DNA of 64,000 nt, from contig JABBOT010000080.1 of assembly GCA_016165875.1 (NCBI GenBank), positions 49,124,032-49,188,031 on the forward strand, in the 5' to 3' direction. The translations under genes and the position numbers were made by a program. Source of the stretch: Acanthopleura granulata (taxonomy: Eukaryota; Mollusca; Polyplacophora; Chitonida; Chitonidae). Below the pieces are notes generated by a model. It saw only the letters and a program-made list of their open reading frames with translations. It had not been told where the DNA came from and made no database searches. Numbering within the stretch: position 1 is the first letter of the stretch; each line of letters starts with the position of its first letter. This document shows positions 1 through 13,723 of the stretch, piece by piece.

Positions 1-2240
1 AATAATTGGAATAGCTCAGTGTTTTGAATTCAATTTTTTGGACATGGGATTGCAAACGTTTGAATTCATGTACATTTTAATAAATAGGTATAAAGTCTTA
101 AACTTTACGACATGGTGAGAATGTCCTGGGCAGTCACACAATTTTTTCTCCTGCGAGCAATACGCCTGTTAAACTATTTAGGCTACGCTTTTATTAGGTT
201 TTTCCATTGTTTTCGGTATGATAAAGCAGACAGTTTGCACAGTGGGGAGGAATCGTCAGCTTTCAATGAGTAATGTTCAACCACAGCGGGTAAAATTGCG
301 TGGAAATATTAAGTGGTGAAACAGCTGTATTGTGAAGGTTATCAGATGACTGGGATGTTACTCCTCACTGTCTGTCTCTGTGTATTCACTCAACTCTTCA
401 GGCTTGGCGATCTGGCAAAGGTCCCGCCGCCCGTCACACTGTGACTGCCTCAATATTTGATGACAACATCCGACGGCCGGAGGGCACACGTTCTGCACGT
501 GTTTAATCCCAAAGCTGTTGTATAGATACCACGCATAAATTGTCAATGTTAATTTACTTTTCGATGGCTTAATAGCTTGGTAAGTGGATTTACCGACATT
601 TACGTCTCAGAAATTCATTCTCTTGTCTACTTAGCAGCCAAAGAGATATAATCCTTGGTGTCCATTACCCTATACGATTGTAGTCCCCTCTCCTCTCGTG
701 TAAATATGTGGTCAACTCTTGACGCCCTGACATCATTTACAACAGAAATAAACATCATTTACACCTTCATATACACTAAAACTGTGTATACAAAATTCAT
801 AAACCACTCGCCATATATATGCCTAACTTCCGCTTTGAACACCGATGAAACACTGAAATGGACAATCTGAGGACATCAACATGACAGGCTGATAATGAGC
901 CATGTACTGTTGTGTTGTAACTTTGTACCCAGCTCGGTATTTTTATGAAAGAAGTGAAGACACCCACTGCAACACCCCCCCCCCCTCCCGGCCCCACCGG
1001 CCCATGTTAGGTGATACTTTGAAAAGACATCGTCGTGCTGGAAATCTGATATCTTGTAGAGAAGTGAACAGACAAGCTGTACGTAGTGGTATTGCATAAA
1101 TACCACGTCAATAACGAAGGGAAGATGACAAATGTTATACATATTTAGTCATTAAGGTCAATGCGCTGGTCAATTCCTGGGCAGGCAGGGTTATCTAAAT
1201 TTGCACATCTGGTCGTTGTACGATAGTGATCACATAAGCGTGCTAAACTTGTTGTTGTTCACGTATTTAAAGAAACGAAAACTATCAGGAATGAAAGTTC
1301 GTTTCATAATGTGTCAATTAAAACAAATGTTATTATCGATAAAATACATCACTGGTCCAAAGATAGATAAACAAGAGAAAAGTTGATATCTCTCCTAGCC
1401 TGAGGCTGTGATTATGTACAAGTCTGTCTACTACATCACTGACTTGGCTCAACACACGCAGTTTACATAGCGGCTTCTGTTAACTGACATTTTGAAGTAG
1501 GCATAGAATAAGCCAGATAGCTGTTTCGTCTGCGCATGACTGGACTTCCTTCGTTGATAGATACCCTCGTACCTATGTTTAAGGCATTGTAACCGTATGC
1601 AGTGACACACAATTCAGCCCATTTCGTGAATTTTATGTGTCTGTATGACATTTGAGACAATGAGTGGACATAGGGCTGTGTCGAGTGGAAAACTATGAAA
1701 AACACACACAAAAAATTAGAGTTCTACACTGGCCTGTTGCCCAAGTCTGTAATGTTAAGAGATAGACATAAATGGCCATGTGCTTTTGTGTGTTCATCGT
1801 ATGACGCGTTCTGCTTATGGGCAATTATGCGCAACTCGAAACCGCTACCTGGCTTATTACAAATGAATTCGTGCTAAGCAATATTATCTCCAAGCACTGA
1901 AGAACCCGTGGTCTGAGTACATGTCGTGTTTTTCAGCTGAGCTTTGCGTAGCCAAATAATGTCTACCAAACACAGTAATAAAAGTGACTCGTTTATATAA
2001 AAAATAGAATAAAATGAACATAAAGAGAAAAAAAACACGGATAGTACCAAGAGTGTATAGTCCTCTTTTGTATCGACTGCCAGACACTCAACCCTGGCTC
2101 CAAAGAGCAGAACCTTTTCTGAAATTTGTGACATTCGTGACATCTTGGTGTGAGGACAGTGAGCTACCTAGCGTCACACTATCAGTATGCGGAAGAAAAG
2201 TAAATGGCCATGTCTAGGTTATGACTTGTGAAAATAGAGA
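1..2240. other. AT-rich sequence, no gene recognised
   Basis: Only short ORFs without recognisable domains occur here on either strand. A C-rich run lies near 968-977. The missing N-terminal exon(s) of the downstream DUR3-like gene might lie here or further left, but I found no hydrophobic exon ending in a donor that would fit. Confidence 0.5.
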
Positions 2241-2284
2241 CCTAATGAATCAAGTGGATGTATATTGTGAAAGCAAAAATCCAC

Positions 2285-2680
2285 AGAATAAAGTGGTCAT
2301 GTTGAGCGTATGTCCTGTAAAAACAGAAACATAATGAGTAAAGTGGTTGTATCGAGAGTATGTTCTGTAAAAACAGAAACATAATGAGTAAAGGGGTTGT
2401 ATCGAGAGTATGTCCTGTAAAAACAGAAACATAATGAGTAAAGGGGTTGTATCGAGAGTATGTCCTGTAAAAACAGAAACATAATGAGTAAAGGGGTTGT
2501 ATCGAGAGTATGTCCTGTAAAAACAGAAACATAATGAGTAAAGGGGTTGTATCGAGAGTATTCCTTGTAAAAACAGAAAGATAACCATGAAAGTGGTTAT
2601 GTTGAGGGCATGTCCTGTGAAAACAGAAAGATAACCATGGAGGTGGTTATGTTGAGGGCATGTCCTGTGAAAACATTTGT
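2285..2680. repeat. 60-bp minisatellite, about 7 copies
   Basis: The unit repeats with an almost exact 60-base period and contains AAAACAGAAACATAATGAG and GGTTGTATCGAGAGTATG. The inner copies are nearly identical and the outer ones diverge. Because 60 is a multiple of 3, it leaves long minus-strand ORFs that are artefacts. Confidence 0.9.
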
Positions 2681-2879
2681 TTTCAGTTTTCTTCTTTTCA
2701 TTCTCTTTTTGTCAAAAATCAGTACTCCTTTTCGGGAATTCCATTGTAAGACAGGTCTATCTGAGGGATGACACCAGAATTTGTCAGAATCGTTGATTTT
2801 TATGAAAATTTCCACTACAATTCTATTCCATGTACTGCTTATGTCTGAAATAAATATATGATGTTATTATACACCGTGC

Positions 2880-3030
2880 TGCCAGAAGCCTGCGGATGGT
2901 CGTGGGTTTCCGCCGGGCTATGTCCGGTTTCCTCCCACCATATTGCTGGCCGCTGTCGTATATGTGAAATATTTTTGTGTACCGGTACGGCGTAAAACAC
3001 CAATCAAATAAAGAAATAACTAAATAAATA
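2880..3030 (+). mobile_element. 5'-truncated tRNA-derived-type SINE, 3' part
   Basis: The copy carries the 3' body shared with the copies at 35241, 40626 and 62880 (CGGTTTCCTCCCACCAT, GTGAAATATT, AAAACACCAATCAAATAAA) and an A/T-rich tail. It is flanked by the direct repeat TACACCGTGC at 2870-2879 and 3031-3040, a target-site duplication. It is therefore a real retrotransposed insertion truncated at the 5' end. Confidence 0.85.
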
Positions 3031-3310
3031 TACACCGTGCCTAACAGCATGTCACATTGTTTGGGAATTACGTCGTACAGCGGAAGAGCCCTATATCAAC
3101 TGAGATGAGTCTGAGGTTGAAATTTACATTAAGACAGCCATATTAACTTAAAATAATTAATTCTGATGTGTAGTATCTTGAAATTCAGTCTAGGCGCAGC
3201 GATTGTATGAAAGTCTTCGTGTCATTCATAAGTAATTGTTGAACCAGATTGATAAATCTTTGTAAAGAGAACAGTTAATCATTCAAGATACTATATGAAA
3301 GCATGTGGAT

Positions 3311-3399
3311 CTTGAGCTCACAGTGACCGCATTGGTGGGAGGTTTCTGGGTCATTGCGCTGCGCTATCGTACTAACCAAATAAGTCATGGAGGCCCCGA
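3311..3399 (-). mobile_element. SINE 5' head fragment
   Basis: The reverse complement matches the tRNA-like head of the other SINE copies (GGCCTCCATGACTTATTTGG, then CCTCCCACCAATGCGGTCAC). The 3' body is missing, so this is a broken copy in the opposite orientation. Confidence 0.75.
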
Positions 3400-4298
3400 T
3401 ATTTGTGTCAGTACAAGTAGCGCATTACTGGTCCAGTACCCTAACAACCTGCGTCCGCTCCTTCATTGAAATATTCCTCAGCCTGATGAACGAGTAATGA
3501 AAGATGAATACCGGTACATAAATAAATAAAAAAATAAATAAACAAATATAATCTTGTCATTTCCCTACTTTTTACAACATTAGTACATCTCAGTGTTTTG
3601 AAATGTGCGGGATTTTTACATATCTATCCAATAATGTTCTGGACTAAGATTTTCTTCCTTATTGACCTAGCTATTTCGTTGAGAAGACTGACTACGCGTG
3701 GTCAGTATTAAAGGTAAACGGTAAACATATATATACCTGCGTGCATGTTCAACGGACAGGAGACTTACCTCATCTAAAGGCACACGATCAAACAAGTGTT
3801 ATAAATATCCCGCCATATATCACAGGCTTCATAAAATAAAGGCAATTTAAGAACCAAGGAAATTGTGGTCAATTACCATTGTTTTCTCTGTGATAATTCC
3901 TCGAGCTTACTGCCTTCGTCACGCTGTGCGAGTTCACGTCAATCTGAGGTTTTCATCAACACATAAATCACAGATGTAAGGGCCACGCCATTTAGAATGA
4001 CAGCGCAGTGCATATAGGCCCACGAGTACTATGGGTTACCTATCTACTCCCACCTAACAGCAACTGCGGTCGAAGCCGATTTAACCAATGTCGTATAGTA
4101 ATACATGAGTTCTGGTTCACTCGTAAATCCACAAAACGTCATCGCAATGACAGAAATGAGAAATAGATTGCTCAGCTTTGGCCCACAGAAAGACCACACG
4201 AAAATGAAGTTATGGTGAGTGTATCGGTATCTGAAAATACCTGCACTCAATTTTAATTTTTCTTTTCACCAAAGTAAACGCAGTCAAATATTTTGATT

Positions 4299-4494
4299 GT
4301 ATGGTGGGTTTTATGGACCATATTGATAATGTACCATATCTGAATAAAGTTCTTGTGAAGAGTACTCCTGTATTGTTTGCCAGTGTATGAAAACGCCAAT
4401 ATGACATGAGATTTTCACTTTAGGACCATAGAAAAGTCGGCGTGACGTCACTGGTGAACCACGTCATCAATATTTTCCATAAAACCCACCATAC
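4299..4494. mobile_element. Foldback MITE-like element, 196 bp
   Basis: The ends form a 29-bp inverted repeat (left 4299-4327, starting GTATGGTGGGTTTTATGG; right 4466-4494) with two mismatches. There is no coding capacity. The length and long terminal inverted repeats fit a non-autonomous DNA transposon. I could not fix a target-site duplication. Confidence 0.7.
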
Positions 4495-4913
4495 TATCCC
4501 AACTTTTCACTGTGTTTACATTGGTGAAAAAGAAATCGTAAAAATTTAATGATTGTATTCTCACATACAGTTTTTATTGATCTTTCCACCCATCAAACTT
4601 TATTTTTGCAGGTCATTTCGTTTAAAGGTTGTATTAAAAGAATCAGTCAGGAATTGTTCACTTGAAATGAAGGGTGTCATTTTATGAGTGTAGGAAATCA
4701 GGGTGCCCGAGGCAAACCAGTAACCTGCCGCAAGATACTGACAAACTTCCCCACGTGTAAAGTATACATGTGTGCTGACCACAATGAGGCAGGTCTTCAG
4801 TGAACGTAACACTGCCAAAACAAATACATCGCTTAATGTCACGTGAAGCTTACAAACAGTGAGAATTATTTATATTGTGTCTTTAACTCTGCTGACTTCT
4901 GGTGTTTTCGCAG

Positions 4914-7900
4914 AACAGCCTGGACACGCAGTTTGACGCCGGGGGTAGGGTGAGCGCTGGGCTGACGGCAACAACCATCGTGTCACAGTGGACCTGGGCA
5001 GCTACTCTGCTTCAGTCATCAACAGTCGCCAGTAAGGTGAGACCGCCATCTTGTGCTAGTCTTGTGCTAATCCTGGGTGGTTGACAGCGAAATAGTGCAA
5101 CCCAGTCACTTAAAGTAATAAACCTCTACATGACAGCGCCGTGTAAAGAGGTATACTTGATGTCTGTCAGACGAATTTAACTGATAATGTCTTCCAGACG
5201 AATGTAACTTATGACGACTCCCAGACAAATTTCAGTTGTGATGTCTAGCAGGCAAATGTAACTTATGACGTCTACCAGACCAATGCCACTGGTGATGTCT
5301 AAATGTCGCTCTGCCAGACAAACAATGACGTTTAGGAAAGTTCGTCTTGAGTCGGTAACTGATGCAGATTTTTTGTCAGTCAGCCAGTTACTTACGCTTA
5401 TCTGTCAGTAATTCAGATTGTTCCTCATTTTTTGGTTTTGTATAAGCTATTCATTTAATAGTTTTTCAGTTTCACTGTATTGTCAGCTAATGGTTGGCCT
5501 CTTTTCTCAGTTTCGTCATGTTACCAGCCAATCGTTCTCCTGGTTTCTGGATTCAATATGTATGTTGTCAGGTAATTGTGCGCCTCGTTTCATAGTTTCA
5601 CTATGGTTTCAACCAATTGTTCACCTCGTTTCTTGTTTTCAGTATTGGCAACCAATCGTCCTCCGCGTTTGTCAATTTCACTATGGTGTCAGCCAATCGC
5701 TGACCAGATTTCTCCGTTTTCCCGTATATCACCAGCCAGTGGGGCACCTGGTTTCTGTTTCAGTACGGCATCAGCGGCCCTTTCTGGTACGCGGCAGGCG
5801 CCACTATCCAGATCCTACTCTTCTCTATGATCTCCGTCCAGCTTAAAATCAGGGCTCCGGGTGCCAAGACGTTTCTACAGCTAATACAGGCTCGCTTTGG
5901 CAAGAGGACTCACATCGTCTTCTGTGTGTTTGCTCTGATGACGAATATTATCGTTACTGCCATGTTGATGTTAGGTACGTGTGTTAACAGCGTCAGGTAC
6001 AGAGCCCTCAGTTACTTTCCAATTTTCACAGCCACTGGTCATGCAAAGCGGAAAAGGGCCATTTAAATTAACATATTCAGGGCAAAATATTTTTACCCTG
6101 TGAAACTTTTTTATTTAGATTTTTTTCTTCTACAGTGTAAATATAACCAGTGTGAAAAAAACTTATGCATGCAAAGACAGTTTGTACTACGCATGTATGT
6201 TTTTTTAATGTCGGTGTTATAGTCCCGTATAACCACCATTTACCACTGTACATTATAAACTGACTAGCTAGCTCATCTAACGAAGCCAGAGCGTAGAGAG
6301 AGTTTTATTGTTGCTTGTCTTTTTCTTGGCCGCTAGGTGGCGCTGCCGTGCTAACAAATCTGGTGAAGGATCTGAGCGTGGAATACGCCACCATTTTAGT
6401 GACAGCCGTAATCGGGACGTACACACTGATTGGTGGACTCGGGGCCACATTTTACGTCTCTTACGTCAACACAGCCGTTATTTACATCATCATGATCGCG
6501 TTCATCACAAAGGTGTACGCTGACGAAGATGGTGATAATGAATTGGGTAAGACGAATGGGCTTGAAGTGTTAGTGTGACGGGGACAAGGTAAGACCAATG
6601 GCAATGAAGCGTTCAGGGTGCAGACCAGCCAGCGTTGTATACAGAAAGCCATCTAACACGAATCGCCATGAAAGGAAAAGACCTCATAAATATGATGTTA
6701 GCATCATGAGATGATCTTTAAAAATATGCTCACTGAATTAAATGCATTCAAGCTTTCTAACTTTTGGGCTGTGTTTACATGTATTAAGGCACTCTGACGT
6801 CACATCACCTTTCTTCTTTATATTCACCAACAGACGGATGTATAGAGACCATTACTGATAACAATGCCTATGTTCAGAAACGACAAATGTCATTGTCAGA
6901 ACTCAAGAAAAAAGCTTGAAGAATATGCTTAATTCAAAGCAATCAAAAGACAAATACAGGTTCAGAAGAAAACATCCTTCTAAGAAATTTGATGTAAAAG
7001 TTTAAAATCGTATCTTTATTCACCCTCTTTCATGCCTTTACGTTTGGAAAATTCTTGGTTTTAAAAACACGTGTATGGTGATGACAACAGTTACCTTACC
7101 ATCATCTCCTTCTCTGGCTTCATGTCTGACTATTATCCTTCACGTTCTATAGACAAGGTGGTCTGTAGGGTCACAGGAGAACGCTGACAACAGTTACCTT
7201 ACCACCTTCTCCTTCTCTGGCTTCATGTCTGACTATTATCCTTCACGTTCTATAGACAAGGTGCTCTGTAGGGTCACAGGAGAACGCTGACAACAGTTAC
7301 CTTACCACCTTCCCCTTCTCTGGCTTCATGTCTGACTCTTATCCTTCAGGGTGTGCAGGTATCTGTCGTGCTCTGTAGGACCTCAGGAAAACGCTGACAA
7401 CAGTTACCTTACCATCATCTCCCGCTCTGGCTTCATGTCTGACTCTTGACTTTCACGTTCTATAGACAAAGTGTACAGATATCTGTCGTGCTCTGTAGGA
7501 CCACAGGAGAACGCTGACAACAGTTACCTTACCACCTTCTCCTTCTCTGGCTTCATGTCTGACTCTTATCCTTCAGGTTCTATAGAGAAGGTGTACAGGT
7601 ATCTGTCGTGCTCTGTAGGGTCATCTCCCGAAGCCAGAACGTAGAGAGAGTTTTATTGTTGCTTGTCTTTTTCTTGGCCGCTAGGCGGCGCTGCCGTGCT
7701 AACAAATCTGGTGAAGGATCTGAGCGTGGAATACGCGACTATTTTAGTGACAGCCGTAATCGGGACGTACACGCTGATTGGTGGAGAACGCTGACAACAG
7801 TAACCTTACCACCTTCTCCTTCTCTGGCTTCATGTCTGACTCTTATCCTTCAGGGTGTACAGGTATCTGTCTTGCTCTGTAGGACCTCAGGAAAACGCTG

Positions 7901-10900
7901 ACGAAAGTAACCTTACCACCTTCTCCTTCTCTGGGTCATGTTTTACTCTTATCCTTCAGGTTCTATAGAGAAGGTGTACAGGTATCTGTCGTGCTCTGTA
8001 GGACCACAGGAGAACGCTGACAACAGTTACCTTACCATCATCTCCCGCTCTGGTCTCATGTTTGGACTCATCAATATCGTCGGTAGGTACATTGTAATTT
8101 ATTACACTTTGTAAGGAACATTATCGGCAAGCCTACACCATCGACGTGTACCTCATGGCCTACACCATCGGCGTGTATCTCATGGCCTACACCGCCGATG
8201 TGTACCACATGGCCTACATCGTCGATGTGTACATCGTGGCCTACACAATCGGCATGTACCTCATGACCTACTTCGTCGGCGGGTACCTCGTGGCCTAGAC
8301 CCTCGGCGTGTACCTCATGGCAACACCGTCCGTGCGTACGTCATGGGCTACACCGTCGGCGTGTATCTCATGGTCTACACTGTCGATGTGTACCTCATGC
8401 CTACACGGTCGGCATGTACTGCATGACCTACACCGTCGGTATGTACCTCATGACCCACACTGTCGATTTGTACCTCATGGCCTACACGGTCGGCGTGTAC
8501 CTCATGGCCTACACCGTCAGCGTGCACCTTATGATCTACACTGTCGATGTGTACCTCATGGCCTACACCGTCGGACTATAGCTCATGGGCCACACCGTCT
8601 GCGTGTACCTCATGACCGACACTGTCGATTTGTACCTCATGGACTAAACCGCCGGCGTGTACTGCATGGCCTTTACAGTCAACGTGTACCTCATGACCTA
8701 CATCGTTGGTGTGTACTTCATGACCTACATCGTCGGTGTTTACCTCATGACCTAAATTGTTGGTGTGTACCTCATGGCCTACATCGTTGGTGTGTACCTC
8801 ATGACCTACATCGTTGGTGTGTACCTCATGACCTACATCGTTGGTGTGTACTTCATGACCTACACCGTCGATATGCACCTCATAGTCTCATGACCGAGCC
8901 TTTGTTCACTTCTAGCTTGATAGTTTGAATGATAAAGCAGTGGGGCCGGATACCCAAAGTCGCGAGTTCGAACCTCACTCGAGGCAGTATTTTCGCTGGT
9001 TTCGATTCATCAGTGTAGGAAATTCTCTCTTTTCGATGTATTCCTGGCGATGATCGAAAATAACCCCACTGCCCACTGGAATATACGTCGGATGTTGCAT
9101 GTGCGGCCGAGCTGAGAGGTAACAGCCTCAGTTGACAACTGTTTTGGACGCGAACCTCGCTCAGAAAGGACTTACCTGACTTGACGTGAAACCACGTAAA
9201 CTCTACCATTGCTTGCTGCTTTGACTATGAAATCCCGTATGTGAAATAAGGATTGAAATAGCAACAGGAGCCTGATTCACAAAAAGTCAGTCAGCCTCAG
9301 CCGGCTAGCAATTCTGTCTGACCCGTTTCACAAAGAAAATATCTGGTTATCGCATATAGCATTTTGTCTTAGACTTTGAAAGTTAGCTTGAAATCCTTGG
9401 TTATGTCCAACGGTCGCTAGGAAGAAAGAAAATTCGACTTTAATAGTGCTGTGTGTCAAATTTTTGAAAGTTTATCTCTTGATTGGAGAAAAATAGGTAT
9501 ATATCAGCATCTTTCGGCACATTAAAGACTTTTTAAAGCTCTGAATTCACCAAACCCATCGATTGCTGTTGTTTCGCTTCGACTGTTTATGATGAGAATT
9601 ATCGCTCCTTGTTCACAAGTTGTGTTAAAAACGAAAATGAAGAGTAAATTTACATCTTTTTCTGATATTTAAACAAATTAATTTAGTTTATTTATGCTTT
9701 GAAACTAAGGTAACAATTATCCTCAATGATTCACCGAATGCGATAACTGCAGAATGCCCACGTAGCCGACATAGCCGGTAAGTCGGCTTAGTGAATTTTT
9801 CTCGCAGTCTGCTTAGAGTAATAGACTAAATGACCCTTAACCGACTAACCGACCTTAGATGGCTACGGAAATTTTGTGAAACAGGCCCTTGTGGTTACTG
9901 TTCATCAGAAAACGGCAGCAGCTCTGTATGTCGGTGATATCACACTGTACATACACGGGACTTAATGCGGCGTTCTCAAGGACGCAAAAGGAATTTGCAG
10001 CTGTCATTCACTTTTAAAGATCTAGGGCTGATAGTCGCAGACGAGCAGGAAACTGTTCTTTGTATAGTTCGTTTGTCTTGTGCGCATGTGTGAGCACTGC
10101 CGGCTCGTGGGCTTCCAGCATGCTGATGGTGTGGACGGTGCTCAAACGGGCATTTTGCGGAAGCCTGCCGGAAGTCTGTTCTTACTATAAAGCTACAGCC
10201 AAGTGGGATACAATTTTCTTCCTATTTTCTTGAGCAGTCAACAAAAATTGTTTTGTGTTCACGAAGTGTTGAATGTCAGTAATAATAGATGAATCATTAT
10301 GAGTAAAACAACTTACAAAGCAGATGTACGACGTAAACGTCAGGTTTGGGATCGGACGAATTATAAAGTAGCACTGAAACGAGTTATTCAGTTCACAACT
10401 ACATGTACTACGACAACATTGGTCGCTGGTAAAGACAGTATACCTTTACCCTTATATTGCAAATAATAGAAGAAATAATTGATAGCCAATCAAGACCAGC
10501 ATGATGTGGCTAATTGTGAGAGAAGTCCAACTATAGATTTTGTTTCCAGGCATTAAAGTGATACGTTAACAACAGACTAGAATGAGTGAGCGCGACGTAG
10601 CCATGGGATGATCAGGCCGTTAGGGCAATGTATTGGACGTAAGGGAATTCTTCTTTATTAACCTGCCCTGAGGCAGGCATTTTAATTTTCTCTTTCTTCG
10701 CTACAAATTCCTCCTGTAGATTAACAGACATTCGTGTGCCTGATTGGAATTCGTAACTCCATGATTAGACATCCAGTGCCTATAGACAGAGCTGATTAGT
10801 GAGCTACTGCAATGAGTTGACAAGGCCACAGGTATTACCATAAGATAACACACATTAATACCTTAGTATGTTGACATATATGTTGGAAACTTCAGTCTGA

Positions 10901-13723
10901 AGAAAATGCATCACATAAGATTTGCTTGGCCTTTTTGTCGGTTTTAGATTAAACTATTGTAAGCAACTGCATCTTAATAATTTATTTATCTATTCATGTT
11001 TATGAAATGCCATACAATATGGTGGAACATGTGTCACCCACACAATCTGGTGGAACATGTGTCACCACACAGTCTGGTAGAATATGTGTCACCCACACAG
11101 TCTGGTAGAACATGTGTCACCCACACAGTCTGTTGGAACGTGTCACCCACACAGCCTGTCAGAACACGTCTTATTCACCTTGCCTGGTTTAACGTGTCAC
11201 CCACACAGCCTGGTGGAACATGTGTTACCAATGATTCGGCTGAAAATGTAGCTGTAGATGTAACTGATACTTTCCTGTAAAACACAACAAATACTCCGTG
11301 GCCTTTTTTTTGACAACATCTCCGATGTAAATGAGGTAATCACGGTAATCCAGTACTGCGTCCTACCTTAGAATATCACATGTGTTGAAATGTTGTGCCA
11401 CTTTGCGGGGAAGTGCACTGGATTCCATACAGCCATGCAGCTTTGATCTCAGCCCAAGTCTGAAATGTTCCTAATCATATAGGAATCACGTTACAACTAC
11501 TATGTGAAGATAAATACATGACAAACTCCGTGTTATATGAAGGTTTAAAGGCTTTACTTGAGTTGGTTTTGTGGCGTCGTCCCACTAGCGACAAATACTT
11601 GGTTTTGTGGCGTCGTCCACCAGGGACAAGTACTTGGTTTTGTGGCGTCGTCCCACCAGCGACAAGTACTTGGTTTTGTGGCGCCGTCCACCAGCGACAA
11701 ATGCTTGGTTTTGTGGCGTCGTCCCACCAGCGACAAGTACTTGGTTTTGTGGCGCCGTCCACCAGCGACAAATGCTTGGTTTTGTGGTGTCGTCCCACCA
11801 GGGACAAGTACTTGGGTTTGTGGCGTCGTCCCACCAGGGACAAGTACTTGGTTTTGTGGCGCCGTCCACCAGCGACAAATGCTTGGTTTTGTGGTGTCGT
11901 CCCACCAGCGACAAGTACTTGGGTTTGTGGCGTCGTCCCACCAGCGGCAAGTACTTGGTTTTGTGGCGCCGTCCACCAGCGACAAATGCTTGGTTTTGTG
12001 GTGTCGTCCCACCAGCCGCAAGTACTTGGGTTTGTGGCGTCGTCCCACCAGGGACAAGTACTTGGTTTTGTGGCGCCGTCCACCAGCGACAAATGCTTGG
12101 TTTTGTGGTGTCGTCCCACCAGCGACAAGTACTTGGGTTTGTGGCGTCGTCCCACCAGCCGCAAGTACTTGATTTTGTGGCGCCGTCCACCAGCGACAAA
12201 TGCTTGGTTTTGTGGTGTCGTCCCACCAGGGACAAGTACTTGGGTTTGTGGCGTCGTCCCACCAGCCGCAAGTACTTGGTTTTGTGGCGTCGTCCCACCA
12301 GCGACAAATGCTTGGTTTTGTGGTGTCGTCCCACCAGGGACAAGTACTTGGGTTTGTGGCGTCGTCCACCAGGGACAAGTACTTGGTTTGTGGCGTCGTC
12401 CCACCAGCGACAAATGCTTGGGTTTGTGGCGCCGTCCACCAGGGACAAATGCTTGGTTTTGTGGCGCCGTCCACCAGGGACAAGTACTTGGGTTTGTGCC
12501 GTCGTCCCACCAGCCGCAAGTACTTGGGTTTGTGGCGTCGTCCCACCAGGGACAAGTACTTGGTTTGTGGCGTCGTCCCACCAGCGACAAGTACTTGGCT
12601 TTGTGGCGCCGTCCACCAGCGACAAATGCTTGGTTTTGTGGTGTCGTCCCACCAGGGACAAGTACTTGGGTTTGTGGCGTCGTCCCACCAGCGACAAATG
12701 CTTGGTTTTGTGGCGTCGTCCACCAGGGACAAGTACTTGGTTTTGTGCCGTCGTCCCACCAGCCGCAAGTACTTGGGTTTGTGGCGTCGTCCACCAGCGG
12801 CAAATACTTGGTTTATCCGATTATGATGCATGAGCAAACAAGCCAAGACTGGCGATTTCAGGGGGCATTGTGCGTGACTGGAAGTCTAAGATCGAGCTGT
12901 CAGTTTTAACGTGGGGTATCATAAAGAACGTGGAACACTAATTTAACGTTGTTAGATTAATTTTCTGAATTGTATGCTTGAATGGGTTTATTTGTCAACT
13001 GTTGCAAAACTACGGACACCGCTGGTTTGATCTAAACACGTTTACTGTCAGGTTAAAAAAGTAGTCCTACCGAGTCGGCGTCATTTTGTCCTCAGGCTCA
13101 AAATAATATCGTCACTCAAAATAATATCGTGCTGTAGATACGTATCGCCGTATCTTGAAAAATGCCTGTTGTATAGTCCAGCCATAAGTGAGGGGTTCTC
13201 AGTACAAAGAGTATGTTCATGCGAAATAACTACTGAAACACACCAGACATGAGACCCGCTCGCTTTGTCGATCTGAAAAGGGTGATTTCAAGTTTTCTGA
13301 ATATCAGTATTTACTGAGTGTAATTCAAAACAGTCGTCAAGAACAAACCATCCATTCAAGTTCTTTGTAGACACACTAGTTAGACAGTTGTACACAACGT
13401 AAGCTTGGGCTAACAAGAAAGGAACGCATTCATTCCATGTGTCCTTAATAGTTTTATGAGATTAGGCTGACTTCACGGCGGTAGTCATTATCTAGCCTAG
13501 TCTTCTTTTCTTCCAGGAAACTTTGGGACAGTGTTCGTGGACCAGTCGTACTGGCAGAGCAGCGTAGCCGCCAAACCTAAGCAGGGTGTGGTGGGTTTTC
13601 TGATTGGTGGGCTTACCTGGTTTGCGATACCCTTCTCGCTGGCTACTACCATGGGGCTGGCGTACCTTGCCCTCAGCGCTAAACAAGGAACTGCATTGCT
13701 CACAGGCGACCAAGTCAACTCCG
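4914..13723 (+). CDS. DUR3-like exons 1-5: transporter core
   Basis: Exons 1-5 encode about the first 290 visible residues, which form most of the family's membrane core. Exon 1 begins after TTTTCGCAG with [12 protein letters not shown], the DUR3 counterpart of the NTAGR motif before the [11 protein letters not shown] helix. Exon 3 gives the [19 protein letters not shown] segment. Exon 4 (123 nt) is a short linker to the GLINIVG-GNFGT segment. Exon 5 ends at a GTAGGT donor. Phases run 0, 1, 1, 1, 1. Intron 3 (6547-7959) contains decayed copies of exons 3 and 4, and the 5.4-kb intron 4 holds three large arrays. Confidence 0.9.

Noticed and set aside
8935..9000. tRNA-like B box (GAGTTCGAACC) after the 27-bp array
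   Set aside because: No A box or acceptor stem could be folded around it. It may be a SINE or tRNA relic but is too weak to annotate.
11475..12909. Overlapping ORFs of 370-463 codons on both strands
   Set aside because: They are read-throughs of a 35/36-bp stop-poor minisatellite inside an intron. No domain, and several frames are equally open.
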